A stretch of DNA of 64,000 bases from an uncultured Clostridia bacterium (GCA_947383835.1 CANDEV010000003.1:62001-126000), one strand, 5' to 3'. Counted from the stretch's first letter, positions 1 to 8,606 are shown. The notes: generated from the letters alone by a model not told the origin. Numbers and translations: made by a program.

Positions 1-2
1 TT

Positions 3-1013
3 GCAAGAGAGGATTCAAAGAGGGTACACAAAACCGAGGGCACAGGTCTCGGCATGGCTATCACAAAATACATTGTGGACGCTATGCACGGTACTATAGA
101 GGTCGAGAGCGAGCAGGGCAAGGGTACGGCATTCCAAGTTACTCTTGATCTGGAAAAAGCCGAAGAGCGCGAGGCGGACATGATACTGCCCAACTGGCAT
201 ATGCTGGTGGTGGACGATGATGAAATGCTTTGCGAAAGCGCGGTGAATTCCCTTAAAGCCATAGGCATTGAGGCTGAATGGACTTTAGACGGCGAGACCG
301 CTGTAAAAATGGTTGCGGAACGTCACAGATCAAACAACGATTACAACGTTATCCTGCTTGACTGGCGGCTCCCCGGGATCGACGGCATAGAGACTGCACG
401 GGAGATCAGAAAGCATACGGACATACCGATACTCCTTATTTCAGCATACGACTGGAACGAGATCGAGGAGGAGGCGCGGGCGGCAGGAATAAGCGGATTT
501 ATTGCAAAGCCGCTGTTCAAGTCCACACTTTATTACGGTCTTAAGCACGTTGCGGGCAATGATGACGAAGCCGAAAACACATCGCCCGAGACAAGCGAAG
601 AGGTCTTTGAGCTAAGCGGCAGACATATCCTGCTTTCCGAGGACAACGACCTTAACTGGGAGATAGCGAATGAGCTTCTTTCAAGTCAGGGACTTATTCT
701 CGACCATGCCGAAAACGGTCAGGTATGCGTTGAAATATTTGAAAAGTCCGCTGTCGGCTACTACGACGCTATACTTATGGATCTGCGTATGCCCGTGATG
801 AACGGCTATGAGGCGGCGGACGCTATACGCGCGTCTGACAGAGGAGACTCAAATATACCGATCATTGCCATGACGGCGGACGCCTTTTCCGAGGATAAGC
901 ACAAATGCCTTGAACACGGCATGAACGCACATATCCCGAAGCCTATCGAAATCAAAGAGGTATTGAGACTTCTGAAAAAATACATTGATATTTCGGAGCA
1001 GGAACACAGTTAA
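3..1013 (+). CDS. Hybrid sensor histidine kinase, C-terminal part (HATPase end plus two receivers)
   Basis: The gene runs in from the left edge, so its sensor and dimerisation parts are not visible. The first codons read TEGTGLGMAITKYIVDAMHG, the G2 box and end of a histidine-kinase ATPase domain. Two receiver domains follow. REC1 has acidic DDD and phospho-acceptor D in LLDWRLPG; REC2 has ED and the acceptor D in LMDLRMPV, ending with a KP switch lysine. The length after the catalytic domain fits a tandem-receiver hybrid kinase. The phosphotransfer protein just downstream is the likely next relay partner. Input signal unknown. Confidence 0.9.
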   Translation, partial: AREDSKRVHKTEGTGLGMAITKYIVDAMHGTIEVESEQGKGTAFQVTLDLEKAEEREADMILPNWHMLVVDDDEMLCESAVNSLKAIGIEAEWTLDGETAVKMVAERHRSNNDYNVILLDWRLPGIDGIETAREIRKHTDIPILLISAYDWNEIEEEARAAGISGFIAKPLFKSTLYYGLKHVAGNDDEAENTSPETSEEVFELSGRHILLSEDNDLNWEIANELLSSQGLILDHAENGQVCVEIFEKSAVGYYDAILMDLRMPVMNGYEAADAIRASDRGDSNIPIIAMTADAFSEDKHKCLEHGMNAHIPKPIEIKEVLRLLKKYIDISEQEHS

Positions 1014-1032
1014 AAATTTTCACAAAAACACA

Positions 1033-1060
1033 TTGACTTTCTAAAAAAATATGTTATAAT
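1033..1060 (+). promoter_or_regulatory. Promoter upstream of the Hpt gene
   Basis: TTGACT at 1033-1038 and TATAAT at 1055-1060 are separated by 16 bp. It lies in the gap after the hybrid kinase and would give a leader of about 120 bases, containing a weak AAAACG/CGTTTT hairpin, before the Hpt gene. Confidence 0.7.
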
Positions 1061-1186
1061 TATATATAGCTGTATTGTTTTAACAATGATCCTTTATTTA
1101 AAAAAACGTTTTATCTGCATAGGCTCTTAAAACCGTTTTTAAAAAATATATAATATTCCAAACGGAAAGGAACAGAGTGAGCAAAA

Positions 1187-1537
1187 ATGAGTAAAATTGA
1201 TGAGCTGCAGGCACTTGGAGTAAACATTGAAGAGGCTTTGGACAGATTTATGGGCAACGGCGCGCTTTATGAAAAAATGCTTAATAAGCTTACGGCTGCC
1301 GTAAAGGACGTTCAGGTTCTCCCCTGTTTTGAAAAGGGAGATAACGCACAGGCTCTTGAAAATGCCCACGCCCTTAAAGGCGTTACGGGAAATCTTTCTA
1401 TCACTCCGCTTTACAAGGGCTACACTGAGATCGTTGACGAGCTGAGAGCCGGCAATCCGGAAAAAGCGAGAACTATCCTGGACGATATACTTCCCGTTCA
1501 GGAGCAGATCATTGCCTGTATTGAAAAATACCGGTAA
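1187..1537 (+). CDS. Hpt domain phosphotransfer protein
   Basis: A 116-residue all-helical protein with the Hpt signature ENAHALKGVTGN; the histidine is the expected phosphorylation site. It probably carries phosphate between the hybrid kinase upstream and the receiver of the HD-GYP protein downstream. The free-standing size is normal for single Hpt proteins. GGAAAGGA at 1164-1171 is rather far (about 15 bases) from the ATG, but no better in-frame start is seen. Confidence 0.88.
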   Translation: MSKIDELQALGVNIEEALDRFMGNGALYEKMLNKLTAAVKDVQVLPCFEKGDNAQALENAHALKGVTGNLSITPLYKGYTEIVDELRAGNPEKARTILDDILPVQEQIIACIEKYR

Positions 1538-1587
1538 CGGCAGAGCTTTGCTGCCGAAACACATAAAATACGGAGGTGTCAATTTTA

Positions 1588-2676
1588 ATGGATACAAGTC
1601 TTAATGTCGGCAATACGGGTGCAAAGACCAAGGACACGATCCTTATCGCTGACGATATGGAAATGAACAGGGAAATTTTGGCGGAATATTTCAGAAAAGA
1701 CTACAACATTCTTGAAGCGGGAAACGGCGTTGAGGTTGTCAGTATGCTTATGCAGCACCCTGAGGTGAACGCAGTACTTCTTGACCTGATGATGCCGGGA
1801 ATGGACGGTATCGAGGTCCTTAAAACAATGCACGAAACAGGCGATATACTCCATATTCCCGTTTTTATCGTTACCGCGTCAAATAACGACCAGACGCTGG
1901 CGGAGGCTTACAAGCTCGGCGCTGTGGACATTATTTCCAAGCCTTTTACCAAAAACTTTTTCCAGAACCGTGTTGCAAATATTATAGAGCTGTACAGAAA
2001 CAGAAATGAAATGGAAAGCATTATCGACGATCAGATAGAACGCTTCAATAAGATGAACCGTTCTATGATCGAGACCCTTGCGTCGGTCATTGAGTTCCGC
2101 GACTGTGAATCAGGCGAGCACGTCAAGCGCATAAGCGGCATTACAAAGATAATCATGACAAAGGTCAGCGAAATGTACCCCGAACACCATATGTCAAAGC
2201 AGGAAATAGACAAGATCGCTTTGGCTGCTATTCTTCATGACGTAGGAAAAATATCAATTCCCGACGGTATCCTCAACAAGCCGGGCAGACTTACCAACGA
2301 GGAGTTTGATATAATGAAGCTCCACACCGTAAAGGGCTGCGACATTCTTGAAAGTATGCCCCGCGGCATGATGGACAAGGATATTTACGATTACTGCTAT
2401 GATATCTGCCGTCACCACCATGAGCGCTGGGACGGAAAGGGCTATCCCGATAAGCTTAGCGGCGATGATATTTCTATCTGGTCGCAGGTTGTTGCGGTGG
2501 CGGACGTTTACGACGCACTTATTTCCCCGAGAGTTTACAAAAAGGCTTTTGACACCGAGACTGCAATAAACATGATATTCAACGGCGAATGCGGAACCTT
2601 TAACCCTAAGATACTTCAGGCATTCAAGGACTGTCTTGACAAGATCAAAAGAGAGACCGCTCTTGCTTCGCTTTAA
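1588..2676 (+). CDS. Response regulator with HD-GYP domain (probable c-di-GMP phosphodiesterase)
   Basis: 362 residues. An N-terminal receiver (about 18-135, acceptor D in LLDLMMPG) is followed by a helical linker and an HD-GYP domain, with the metal pair in HDVGKISIPDGILNKPGRL (H217, D218) and HHHERWDGKGYP near 276-287. HD-GYP proteins with the intact GYP motif usually hydrolyse cyclic di-GMP. I chose the ATG at 1588, ten bases after GGAGGT; a GTG at 1576 lies inside that ribosome site. Together with the kinase and Hpt protein it forms a phosphorelay whose output is probably c-di-GMP turnover. Confidence 0.9.
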   Translation: MDTSLNVGNTGAKTKDTILIADDMEMNREILAEYFRKDYNILEAGNGVEVVSMLMQHPEVNAVLLDLMMPGMDGIEVLKTMHETGDILHIPVFIVTASNNDQTLAEAYKLGAVDIISKPFTKNFFQNRVANIIELYRNRNEMESIIDDQIERFNKMNRSMIETLASVIEFRDCESGEHVKRISGITKIIMTKVSEMYPEHHMSKQEIDKIALAAILHDVGKISIPDGILNKPGRLTNEEFDIMKLHTVKGCDILESMPRGMMDKDIYDYCYDICRHHHERWDGKGYPDKLSGDDISIWSQVVAVADVYDALISPRVYKKAFDTETAINMIFNGECGTFNPKILQAFKDCLDKIKRETALASL

Positions 2677-2709
2677 GGCAATGCGGAATTACATAAAATA
2701 GGTTATTTC

Positions 2710-2746
2710 AGACAGCTGATGCTTTTGCATAAGCTGTCTATATTTT
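2710..2746 (+). terminator. Rho-independent terminator after the HD-GYP gene
   Basis: Arms AGACAGCT (2710-2717) and AGCTGTCT (2732-2739) are followed by TATATTTT. Confidence 0.6.
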
Positions 2747-2768
2747 GGGATAAAGGAGAAATCTAAAT

Positions 2769-3767
2769 ATGAAAAATTTTTTTAAGACAGCAATTTGCAC
2801 CGTTTTGATGATCGCGGTAATTATTCCTCTGACCGCCGTGAATGCCTCCGCAGCAAAACCAAAGCTCAGCAAAACCAGCGTAAATGTACCGATAGATTAT
2901 TCGGTAACTGTAAAAGTCACGGGTGCTTCAAAGGTGAAGTGGTCCTCCTCGGACGAAAGCATTGCAGCCGTTACAGCTGACGGAGCTTCCGCAAAGATAG
3001 TCGGCAAGAAAACGGGTACGGCGACAGTTTCCGCAAAGGTCGGCAGCACAACGCTTAAATGCAAGGTCACGGTAAAAAAATCATTCATCACCCCAAGCGC
3101 AGAGAAAATTACCGTAACGAAAGGCAAGTCCAAGACCGTAACAATTAAAGTAACAGGGTCTAAAGAAATAGCTTTGAGCAACAGCGATAAAAGCGTTTGC
3201 TCCACATCATGGGGCAAATGGGACGGGAACACCATAAAGCTTACTGTCAAGGCAAAGACAAACGGAAAGGCAGTTATTAAAATCTACACCAAAAAATACT
3301 CAAAATCTACAGCGAAAGAAATTGTTGTAAATGTCGGCAAAAACAGCGGAGACATAATAGAAGACGATAATACAGCTGAAAGCTCCGACTTAAGCCGCGA
3401 GGAACAGGTCGTTAATATCGTAAACAAGGAGCGTAAAGCCGCAGGAAAAACCGCGCTGAAATCTGATGATACTCTGAATGAGATCGCGGCAGTAAGAGCA
3501 AAAGAGCTTGCGGAAAAATTTGATCATACCCGTCCTGACGGAAGCAGCTGTTTTACAGCCTTCAGCGAAGCAGGATTCACAGGTTATTCGGCTGCAGCTG
3601 AAAATATCGCTTACAATTACAACGACAGTGCAGACGAAATAATGGACATATGGATGAATTCATCGGGACACAAAGCGAATATCCTCAGCGGAGATTTGAC
3701 AAAAATAGGCGTTGGACTTTATGAATCAGGCGGAAGATATTATTGGGTACAGGTTTTTGCAGCTTAG
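2769..3767 (+). CDS. Secreted Big2 / CAP-domain protein
   Basis: 332 residues with a signal peptide (MKNFF..., hydrophobic core, AxA-type cleavage near VNASAA). One Ig-like Big2-type domain follows (about 32-105; GTATVSAK-like core), then a second beta-rich segment, a short acidic linker near 200, and a CAP/SCP-like domain (about 215-332) with the family features DHTRPDG, AAENIAYN and WMNSSGHKANIL. Bacterial CAP proteins are extracellular; their activity is mostly unknown. GGAGAA lies 7 bases before the ATG. No cell-wall anchor is visible, so release or cell-wall association through the Big2 domain is inferred. Confidence 0.9.
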   Translation: MKNFFKTAICTVLMIAVIIPLTAVNASAAKPKLSKTSVNVPIDYSVTVKVTGASKVKWSSSDESIAAVTADGASAKIVGKKTGTATVSAKVGSTTLKCKVTVKKSFITPSAEKITVTKGKSKTVTIKVTGSKEIALSNSDKSVCSTSWGKWDGNTIKLTVKAKTNGKAVIKIYTKKYSKSTAKEIVVNVGKNSGDIIEDDNTAESSDLSREEQVVNIVNKERKAAGKTALKSDDTLNEIAAVRAKELAEKFDHTRPDGSSCFTAFSEAGFTGYSAAAENIAYNYNDSADEIMDIWMNSSGHKANILSGDLTKIGVGLYESGGRYYWVQVFAA

Positions 3768-3861
3768 ATTTACAATACAAGTGCAACATAAAATAAAAAA
3801 AGTGACACACCAAGCGACCAGTGATATAATGAAAGTACGCTATATACACGAAGGCGGAACA

Positions 3862-4807
3862 GTGAACCACTACACTCATTTTACTACAGAAGAACTGGGT
3901 CAAAAGTAATGTGTGCACAGAGATCAGTGACCGTGCGATCGCACGGTCACTGAATCGGACAAATTCGTCGATAATCCGCGAATTTGCAAGAAACAGCTGT
4001 GAGGACGGTACATATTAAGCAAACTAAGCTGATAAGCAATATGCCCAATACAGCAAAAACTTAGTACGGAAACATATCTTTTAAGACACATTCACAAAAA
4101 ATATGTCATTTAAAGGCTTGAGTAGCGATGATCTCTCGAACAAATTGCAGGGCGTGCAAAGCTTGAAAATCAGCCGTTCAGCTTCTATTACCCAACCTTT
4201 ACATGGAGATAGACAACGACATACTTCCTAAGCATCTAAAAAATTATGCATTTCAAAGGGAAACACAAGAAGTTCAAGGGCGAGGATAATCGAGGTAAAA
4301 TTCCCAATACGGTGTTGACCCATGAGCGTTCTTCCAGATCTGAAAACCGTTTTCTGCTTCGTACTTAGGAAAAGCTATACCGTCCTCGGCAAAAGAGGGA
4401 CGATTACATAACAACTCATGTTAAGCGTAAAATTAGTTATATCATTGCCGTTAAAATTTCGGACAGGCAGGATAAAGCCTTTGCAATTGCGACTTTTGCG
4501 GGGTTTGCGAAGACTTACAAAAATCTGAAAAAAAATTTCACGGTTGATAACGGCAAAGAGTTTGCTGCCCATACGGAGCTTGCTACGGAGAAAGGTATGA
4601 AAGTGTTTTTGCGATCCTTACTCGCCTTGACAGAAGAGTACTGACGAAAATACCAATGGTCTACTCAGGCAGTTTTTTCCGAAAGGCACTTCCTTTGATG
4701 ATTTTTCAGACGAGCAACTTCAAGTCATTGTTGACATTATTAATAACCGTCCGCGGAAACAGTTGGAATTTCTTTCTCCTACTAAATTACTTCTTAATTT
4801 TTTGTAA
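3862..4807 (+). pseudogene. Decayed IS30-family transposase
   Basis: Reading across frames gives the whole outline of an IS30 transposase: NHYTHFTTEE at the start, a helix-turn-helix ending NSSIIREFARN, EQIAGRAKLENQPFS, then KRKISYIIAVKISDRQDKAF, the catalytic stretch NFTVDNGKEFAAH and the end GTDENTNGLLRQFFPKGT plus NNRPRKQLEFLSPTKLL. At least four frame changes and several stops separate these pieces, so it is not functional. A perfect 30-bp palindrome (3924-3953) lies in the helix-turn-helix region. I could not define terminal inverted repeats. Confidence 0.88.
3924..3953. repeat. Perfect 30-bp palindrome
   Basis: Arms TCAGTGACCGTGCGA and TCGCACGGTCACTGA, no spacer and no mismatch, centred between 3938 and 3939 in the IS30 remnant. 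Confidence 0.95.
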
Positions 4808-5000
4808 ATTCTGTTGCCATTGGGTTGAAAATCTATCATGATTTATTTTCATATTAAAATGGACGGTACAATTTCTTCCATACTTATAAATTAAAGCTGT
4901 TTTCTTTCTTCTTTTCATCTTTGTAACATTTTTTCACCCTTATTTATTATAGCATATTTTCGAAAAAGGTCAATCATTCGGCTGAACTTTTTTGACAAAT

Positions 5001-5040
5001 AAAAATGCGTACCCTATTTTTCAATAGAGTACGCATTTTT
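5001..5040. terminator. Bidirectional terminator after the P-type ATPase
   Basis: AAAAATGCGTAC and GTACGCATTTTT form a long A/T-flanked stem that would work in both directions. It ends the minus-strand ATPase gene. A stem with the same core recurs at 16481. The 190 bases between the IS30 remnant and this stem hold nothing recognisable. Confidence 0.8.
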
Positions 5041-5050
5041 CATACCCGTT

Positions 5051-7132
5051 TCAATTGCAGCGCCGCGCTCTTACAGCGTTGATTATAGCTATGAAGCAAA
5101 CCCCAACGTCCGCAAAAACCGCCGCCCACATGGTTGCAATGCTGAACGCCGCGAGGATAAGCACCGCGCCCTTTACCGCAAGGGAAAAGACAATATTCTG
5201 AATTACTATGCCCCTTGTCTTTTTTGAAAACCTTATCGCCTCTAAAAGCTTTGAGGGTTCGTCTGTCATAAGCACCGCGTCCGCAGCCTCTATTGCAGCG
5301 TCCGAGCCTATGCCTCCCATTGCAACGCCTGCGTCGGCGCGCATAAGCACGGGTGCGTCGTTTATGCCGTCCCCCACGAAAACAGTTTTTCCGCGGGGAT
5401 TTTCCTCCATTATTTTTTCCATTGCCGCAACCTTGCCGTCGGGAAGCAGCTCCGACCTCCATTCGTCAAGACCCAGCTTTTCGCCGATAATGTCCGCCGC
5501 TTCGCGCCTGTCGCCTGTGAGCATGACGGTTTTTATTCCCGCCTTTTTCAGCTCCGAGACCGCCTTGACCGAGTCCGGCTTTATCCTGTCCGCAATTTCG
5601 ACTGCCCCTGCGAAAACGCCGTTTTCCGCAACAAAGATAAGCGTTCCCGCAGATCTTATTTCCGGCAGACCCGAGACGCCGTTTTCCTCCATAAGCCTGA
5701 TGTTTCCCGCAAGAACTGTCTGACCGCCGTTTACAGCTTTAACGCCCCGTCCCGCGATCTCCGTAATTTCCGCCTTGGGGGGAACGCCGTTAAATTTCCG
5801 CATTACAGCCAAAGCCGCAGGGTGGTTGGAGCCTTGCTCCGCAATTGCGGCAAGCTCAAGGAGACGTTCCTCGCTTTGATTGTTCGGGATAAGTTTTGTT
5901 ATCTCAAAGCTGCCGTCGGTGAGAGTTCCCGTCTTGTCAAAAATGACTGTGCCGCACTCCGCAAGCTGCTCCATAGTCACGCCGCCTTTAATAAGTATCC
6001 CTCTTGCGGATGCGCCGCCTATGCCGCCGAAAAAGCTGAGCGGTACCGATATTACCAAAGCGCAGGGACAGGATACTACCAAAAACGAAAGGGCGTTGTA
6101 AATATGACGGGAATCGTAGCCGCCTGCTATTATCGGAATAATTGCCAAAAGTACTGCCGCAATTACAACGCACGGTGTGTATACCTTTGCAAATCTGGTT
6201 ATGAACTGCTCCGACCGAGCTTTTTTTGCAGAGGCGTTTTCAACCATTTCAAGTATTTTTGATACAGTTGATTCGCCAAATTCCTTAGTTACCTCGATCT
6301 CGATAACTCCGGTAAGATTTACGCAGCCGCTCATCGCCTCGCTGCCGGCAGAAGCCTCACGCGGTACGCTTTCTCCGGTCAGAGCGGAAGTGTCAAGAGT
6401 TGTTGAGCCGTTTACGATAATTCCGTCCAGGGGTATTTTTTCTCCTGCCTTTACAACAATGATATCGCCCTTTTCTACCGTCTCGGGAGGAACTTCCTCA
6501 ACAGCATCTCCGCGCTTGACATTGGCTGTGTCGGGACGAATGTCCATAAGTGAAGCAATGCTTTTTCTCGACCGCCGTACAGCGTAGCTTTGGAATAATT
6601 CGCCGATCTGATATAATATCATTACAGCCGCGCCCTCCGGATATTCGCCTATGCAAAACGCTCCGAGGGTCGCTATCGTCATAAGGAAGCACTCGTCAAA
6701 GGGACGGAATTTTGCTATATTTTTCGCCGCCGTGATAAGCACTTCAAGACCGGATATCATGTACGCCGCAAGAAATATCCACAGCCCGTACCGCGTATCC
6801 CTGAAGAAAAATCCCGCCGCAAAAACTGCCGCCGAAACTATTATTTTTATCATGTCAAGCTTTAAGTCGCCGCTGTCCTCATCTTCGCTTTCAGCCGCTG
6901 CAGCAGAGCTTTTCAAAAGCTGCACCTCAACGTCCGGCTCCATGTCCGATACGATTTTCGTGACCTCTTTAAGGACTGCCTCGCCGCTTTCTGCGGCAAC
7001 CGTCAGAGAAAGCTTCTTTGCCATAAAATTCATATCCGCCTCTTTTACAAAAGGGACTTTTTCCGCCGCTGTACGAATTTTTTCCGCGCAGTGGGGACAG
7101 TCAAGATTTTTCAAATATAAAACCATATCCAT
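5051..7132 (-). CDS. cadA: Heavy-metal-translocating P-type ATPase (Cd/Zn/Pb type)
   Basis: 693 residues. A heavy-metal-associated domain (1-75) has the metal motif CPHC at 12-15. The membrane core contains CPC at 355-357 followed by ALVISVPLSFFGG, the phosphorylation motif DKTGTLT (D399) and GDGINDAP near 588. CPC with these flanks is typical of P1B ATPases exporting Cd(II), Zn(II) or Pb(II) rather than Cu(I), but substrate is inferred. AAAGGAGA lies ahead of the ATG. Upstream on the same strand are a methyltransferase and an ArsR/CadC-type repressor, so this is a metal-resistance cluster. A 101-bp MITE-like repeat ends only about 15 bases before its start codon. Confidence 0.92.
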   Translation of the reverse strand: MDMVLYLKNLDCPHCAEKIRTAAEKVPFVKEADMNFMAKKLSLTVAAESGEAVLKEVTKIVSDMEPDVEVQLLKSSAAAAESEDEDSGDLKLDMIKIIVSAAVFAAGFFFRDTRYGLWIFLAAYMISGLEVLITAAKNIAKFRPFDECFLMTIATLGAFCIGEYPEGAAVMILYQIGELFQSYAVRRSRKSIASLMDIRPDTANVKRGDAVEEVPPETVEKGDIIVVKAGEKIPLDGIIVNGSTTLDTSALTGESVPREASAGSEAMSGCVNLTGVIEIEVTKEFGESTVSKILEMVENASAKKARSEQFITRFAKVYTPCVVIAAVLLAIIPIIAGGYDSRHIYNALSFLVVSCPCALVISVPLSFFGGIGGASARGILIKGGVTMEQLAECGTVIFDKTGTLTDGSFEITKLIPNNQSEERLLELAAIAEQGSNHPAALAVMRKFNGVPPKAEITEIAGRGVKAVNGGQTVLAGNIRLMEENGVSGLPEIRSAGTLIFVAENGVFAGAVEIADRIKPDSVKAVSELKKAGIKTVMLTGDRREAADIIGEKLGLDEWRSELLPDGKVAAMEKIMEENPRGKTVFVGDGINDAPVLMRADAGVAMGGIGSDAAIEAADAVLMTDEPSKLLEAIRFSKKTRGIVIQNIVFSLAVKGAVLILAAFSIATMWAAVFADVGVCFIAIINAVRARRCN

Positions 7133-7147
7133 GATAATTCTCCTTTA

Positions 7148-7248
7148 TGCTGATTTTCGACTAAAAAGCGTGTAAAAAATCAAGCAAAAATTTGCATATA
7201 TGATTTTTGTGCAGATTTTTTACCTACGCTTTTAGGAGCAAATTAGTA
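7148..7248 (+). repeat. MITE-like palindromic element, subfamily A, copy 1
   Basis: 101 bp. The outer inverted repeats are TGCTGATTTTCGACTAAAAA (left, slightly decayed) and one ending AATTAGTA (right). The nested inner palindrome is built on CAAGCAAAAATTTG and TGATTTTTGTGCAG. It fills the gap between the methyltransferase stop and the ATPase ribosome site. Flanks are TTA on both sides. Confidence 0.9.
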
Positions 7249-7860
7249 TTACTTGCAAACTTTTATAACGCCGAAAGCAACGGGTACAGTCCCTTTTATT
7301 TCCGTGACCTTTACACGTCCGCAGCCGCAGCCTTTCAGCATTTTTTCATAGCTTTCGACCGTGTACTCCGCGAAAGACCTGTATCCCAAAAGCGTATAAA
7401 TTTTTATCAGCGGACTGTCATCCTTTGCCATGAACGTGGGGACGATGACCCTGCCGCCGTTTTTAGTCACGCGGCATAATTCGCGGACTGCTTTTTCAGG
7501 CTCTTCAAGCAAATGCAGAACATTCCCCGCAATTGTCACGTCGTATGTATTATCTCCGTCGGGGAGATCAAAAATATCCCGTTCGGCAAATGAAATATTT
7601 TTTATGCCCCTTTTGGCGGACTTTTTTCTCGCCCTTTCAAGCATTGGCAAAGACATATCGGTGCATAAGACCTGCTCCGCATTTTCCGCCGCAGCGATAG
7701 AAAGCTCGCCTGTTCCCGCCGCGCAGTCAAGGACGTTCGCTCCGCACGGGACTGTTTTTCTCACGCCGTTAAGCATAGCGGCGTACGCTTTAGGGTTAAG
7801 GCTTTCCGCAATGTCGTAAAAACATGCCGTTTTATCCCAGAATGTCATAAATACAAACAT
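7249..7860 (-). CDS. Class I SAM-dependent methyltransferase
   Basis: 203 residues with the Rossmann methyltransferase signature: motif I VLDCAAGTGELS (about 43-54), an acidic residue in CTDMSLPML, motif II-like NTYDVTIAGNVLHLL and post-motif RELCRVTKNGGRVIVP. This resembles UbiE/Methyltransf_11 proteins. The metal-cluster context could suggest a metalloid substrate, but the spread cysteines of ArsM are not evident, so substrate is unknown. The start at 7860 has AGGAAA directly before it and a stronger AAAGGAGG further up; an ATG 12 bases downstream is possible. Its TAA stop is the TTA flanking the MITE-like element. Confidence 0.8.
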   Translation of the reverse strand: MFVFMTFWDKTACFYDIAESLNPKAYAAMLNGVRKTVPCGANVLDCAAGTGELSIAAAENAEQVLCTDMSLPMLERARKKSAKRGIKNISFAERDIFDLPDGDNTYDVTIAGNVLHLLEEPEKAVRELCRVTKNGGRVIVPTFMAKDDSPLIKIYTLLGYRSFAEYTVESYEKMLKGCGCGRVKVTEIKGTVPVAFGVIKVCK

Positions 7861-7940
7861 TTTCCTGTTGAGGAAAATTCTCCTCCTTTCTTATATTTTT
7901 TATCGGTGATCAACCGACAGTACGGTTTTGATAAAATTCA

Positions 7941-7975
7941 CCCGCCCCCTTGAGGGGGCTTTTTAAAGTTACGGT
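7941..7975 (-). repeat. REP-like GC hairpin, copy 1
   Basis: Arms GCCCCC/GGGGGC at 7944-7959 with a 4-base loop. Read on the minus strand, AACTTTAAAAAGCCCCCT and AAGGGGGCGGG match the element at 18631-18661. It lies between the ArsR gene and the methyltransferase. Confidence 0.55.
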
Positions 7976-8002
7976 TCGTTGTTATTAATATCGGGGGTGA
8001 CA

Positions 8003-8065
8003 CTCGCTGCAGGGCGTTCCCTGCTCGCTGCGGGGCGTTCCCTGCTCGCTGAAGGGCGTTTCCTG
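8003..8065 (+). repeat. Three tandem 21-bp repeats after arsR
   Basis: CTCGCTGCAGGGCGTTCCCTG is repeated three times (8003, 8024, 8045) with 1 to 3 base changes per copy. The array ends 5 bases from the repressor stop codon. Confidence 0.9.
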
Positions 8066-8069
8066 CCTG

Positions 8070-8435
8070 CTACTCCATAATATGCTCAAACGCCTGATCA
8101 AAAATTGTCTGTATGTGGTCGTCCGCAAGGGAGTAGTAGACGGTTTTTCCGTCCCTGCGGTACTTTACGAGACGAGCCTGTTTGAGCACTCTTAACTGGT
8201 GGGATATTGCCGACTGAGTCATGTCAAGCACCTGAGCGATGTCGCAGACGCACATTTCGCTTTCAAACAAAGCGCACAGGATACGCACACGTGTGGAGTC
8301 CCCGAAAACCTTGAAAAGCTCCGCAACGTCGTACAGAAGCTCGATGTCCGGAAGCTTTTCCGACACGGCTTTCACGACCTCTGGGTTGACGGTCTCAGTA
8401 CTTGCTTCCTGTACGGCTTCATTTATATTATCCAT
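8070..8435 (-). CDS. ArsR/SmtB (CadC-like) metal-responsive repressor
   Basis: 121 residues from the ATG at 8435, chosen because GAGGAGG lies 8 bases upstream; an earlier ATG at 8477 lacks such a site and falls inside the operator. A winged helix holds EMCVCDIAQ, the alpha3 cysteine pair of CadC/ArsR sensors, then the recognition helix TQSAISHQLRVLKQARLV. A C-terminal helix DDHIQTIFDQAFEHIME carries the D/H residues of the alpha5 zinc site in SmtB/CzrA-type proteins. It likely represses the cluster until Cd, Zn or Pb binds. It would also control itself through the two operators just upstream. Confidence 0.88.
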   Translation of the reverse strand: MDNINEAVQEASTETVNPEVVKAVSEKLPDIELLYDVAELFKVFGDSTRVRILCALFESEMCVCDIAQVLDMTQSAISHQLRVLKQARLVKYRRDGKTVYYSLADDHIQTIFDQAFEHIME

Positions 8436-8462
8436 AATAGTCAGCCTCCTCATGTTATCATT

Positions 8463-8510
8463 TGAATAACTGTTCATATGTATTATAATTCATTTGAACA
8501 ACTATTGATA
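8463..8510 (-). promoter_or_regulatory. arsR promoter with two SmtB-type operators
   Basis: On the minus strand TATCAA (8505-8510) and TATAAT (8482-8487) are 17 bp apart. TGAATAACTGTTCA (8463-8476) matches the TGAA-N6-TTCA core of ArsR/SmtB operators. A second, less perfect copy, TGAACAACTATTGA (8495-8508), is 32 bp away, three helical turns. The sites bracket the -10, which fits autorepression. Confidence 0.75.
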
Positions 8511-8606
8511 CATACATATGGTAAATATATTATGTACTTTATATGAACGCCAAGGCGGACGTCCCCTTGCCTCGCGTGCATTTATCTTAATTAAAAATAT
8601 TACTTA

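Noticed and set aside
5208..5723. 171-codon plus-strand frame inside cadA
   Set aside because: Antisense to a clearly conserved P-type ATPase, Ser/Ala-rich composition typical of shadow frames and no ribosome site.
7944..7964. GCCCCC/GGGGGC hairpin followed by T run, as a terminator
   Set aside because: The T run is on the plus strand, where no gene is transcribed towards it; on the minus strand there is no T run. Better explained as a REP-like repeat.
8436..8477. Upstream ATG of the ArsR gene at 8477
   Set aside because: It falls within the operator/promoter and has no ribosome site, whereas ATG 8435 has GAGGAGG at the right distance.
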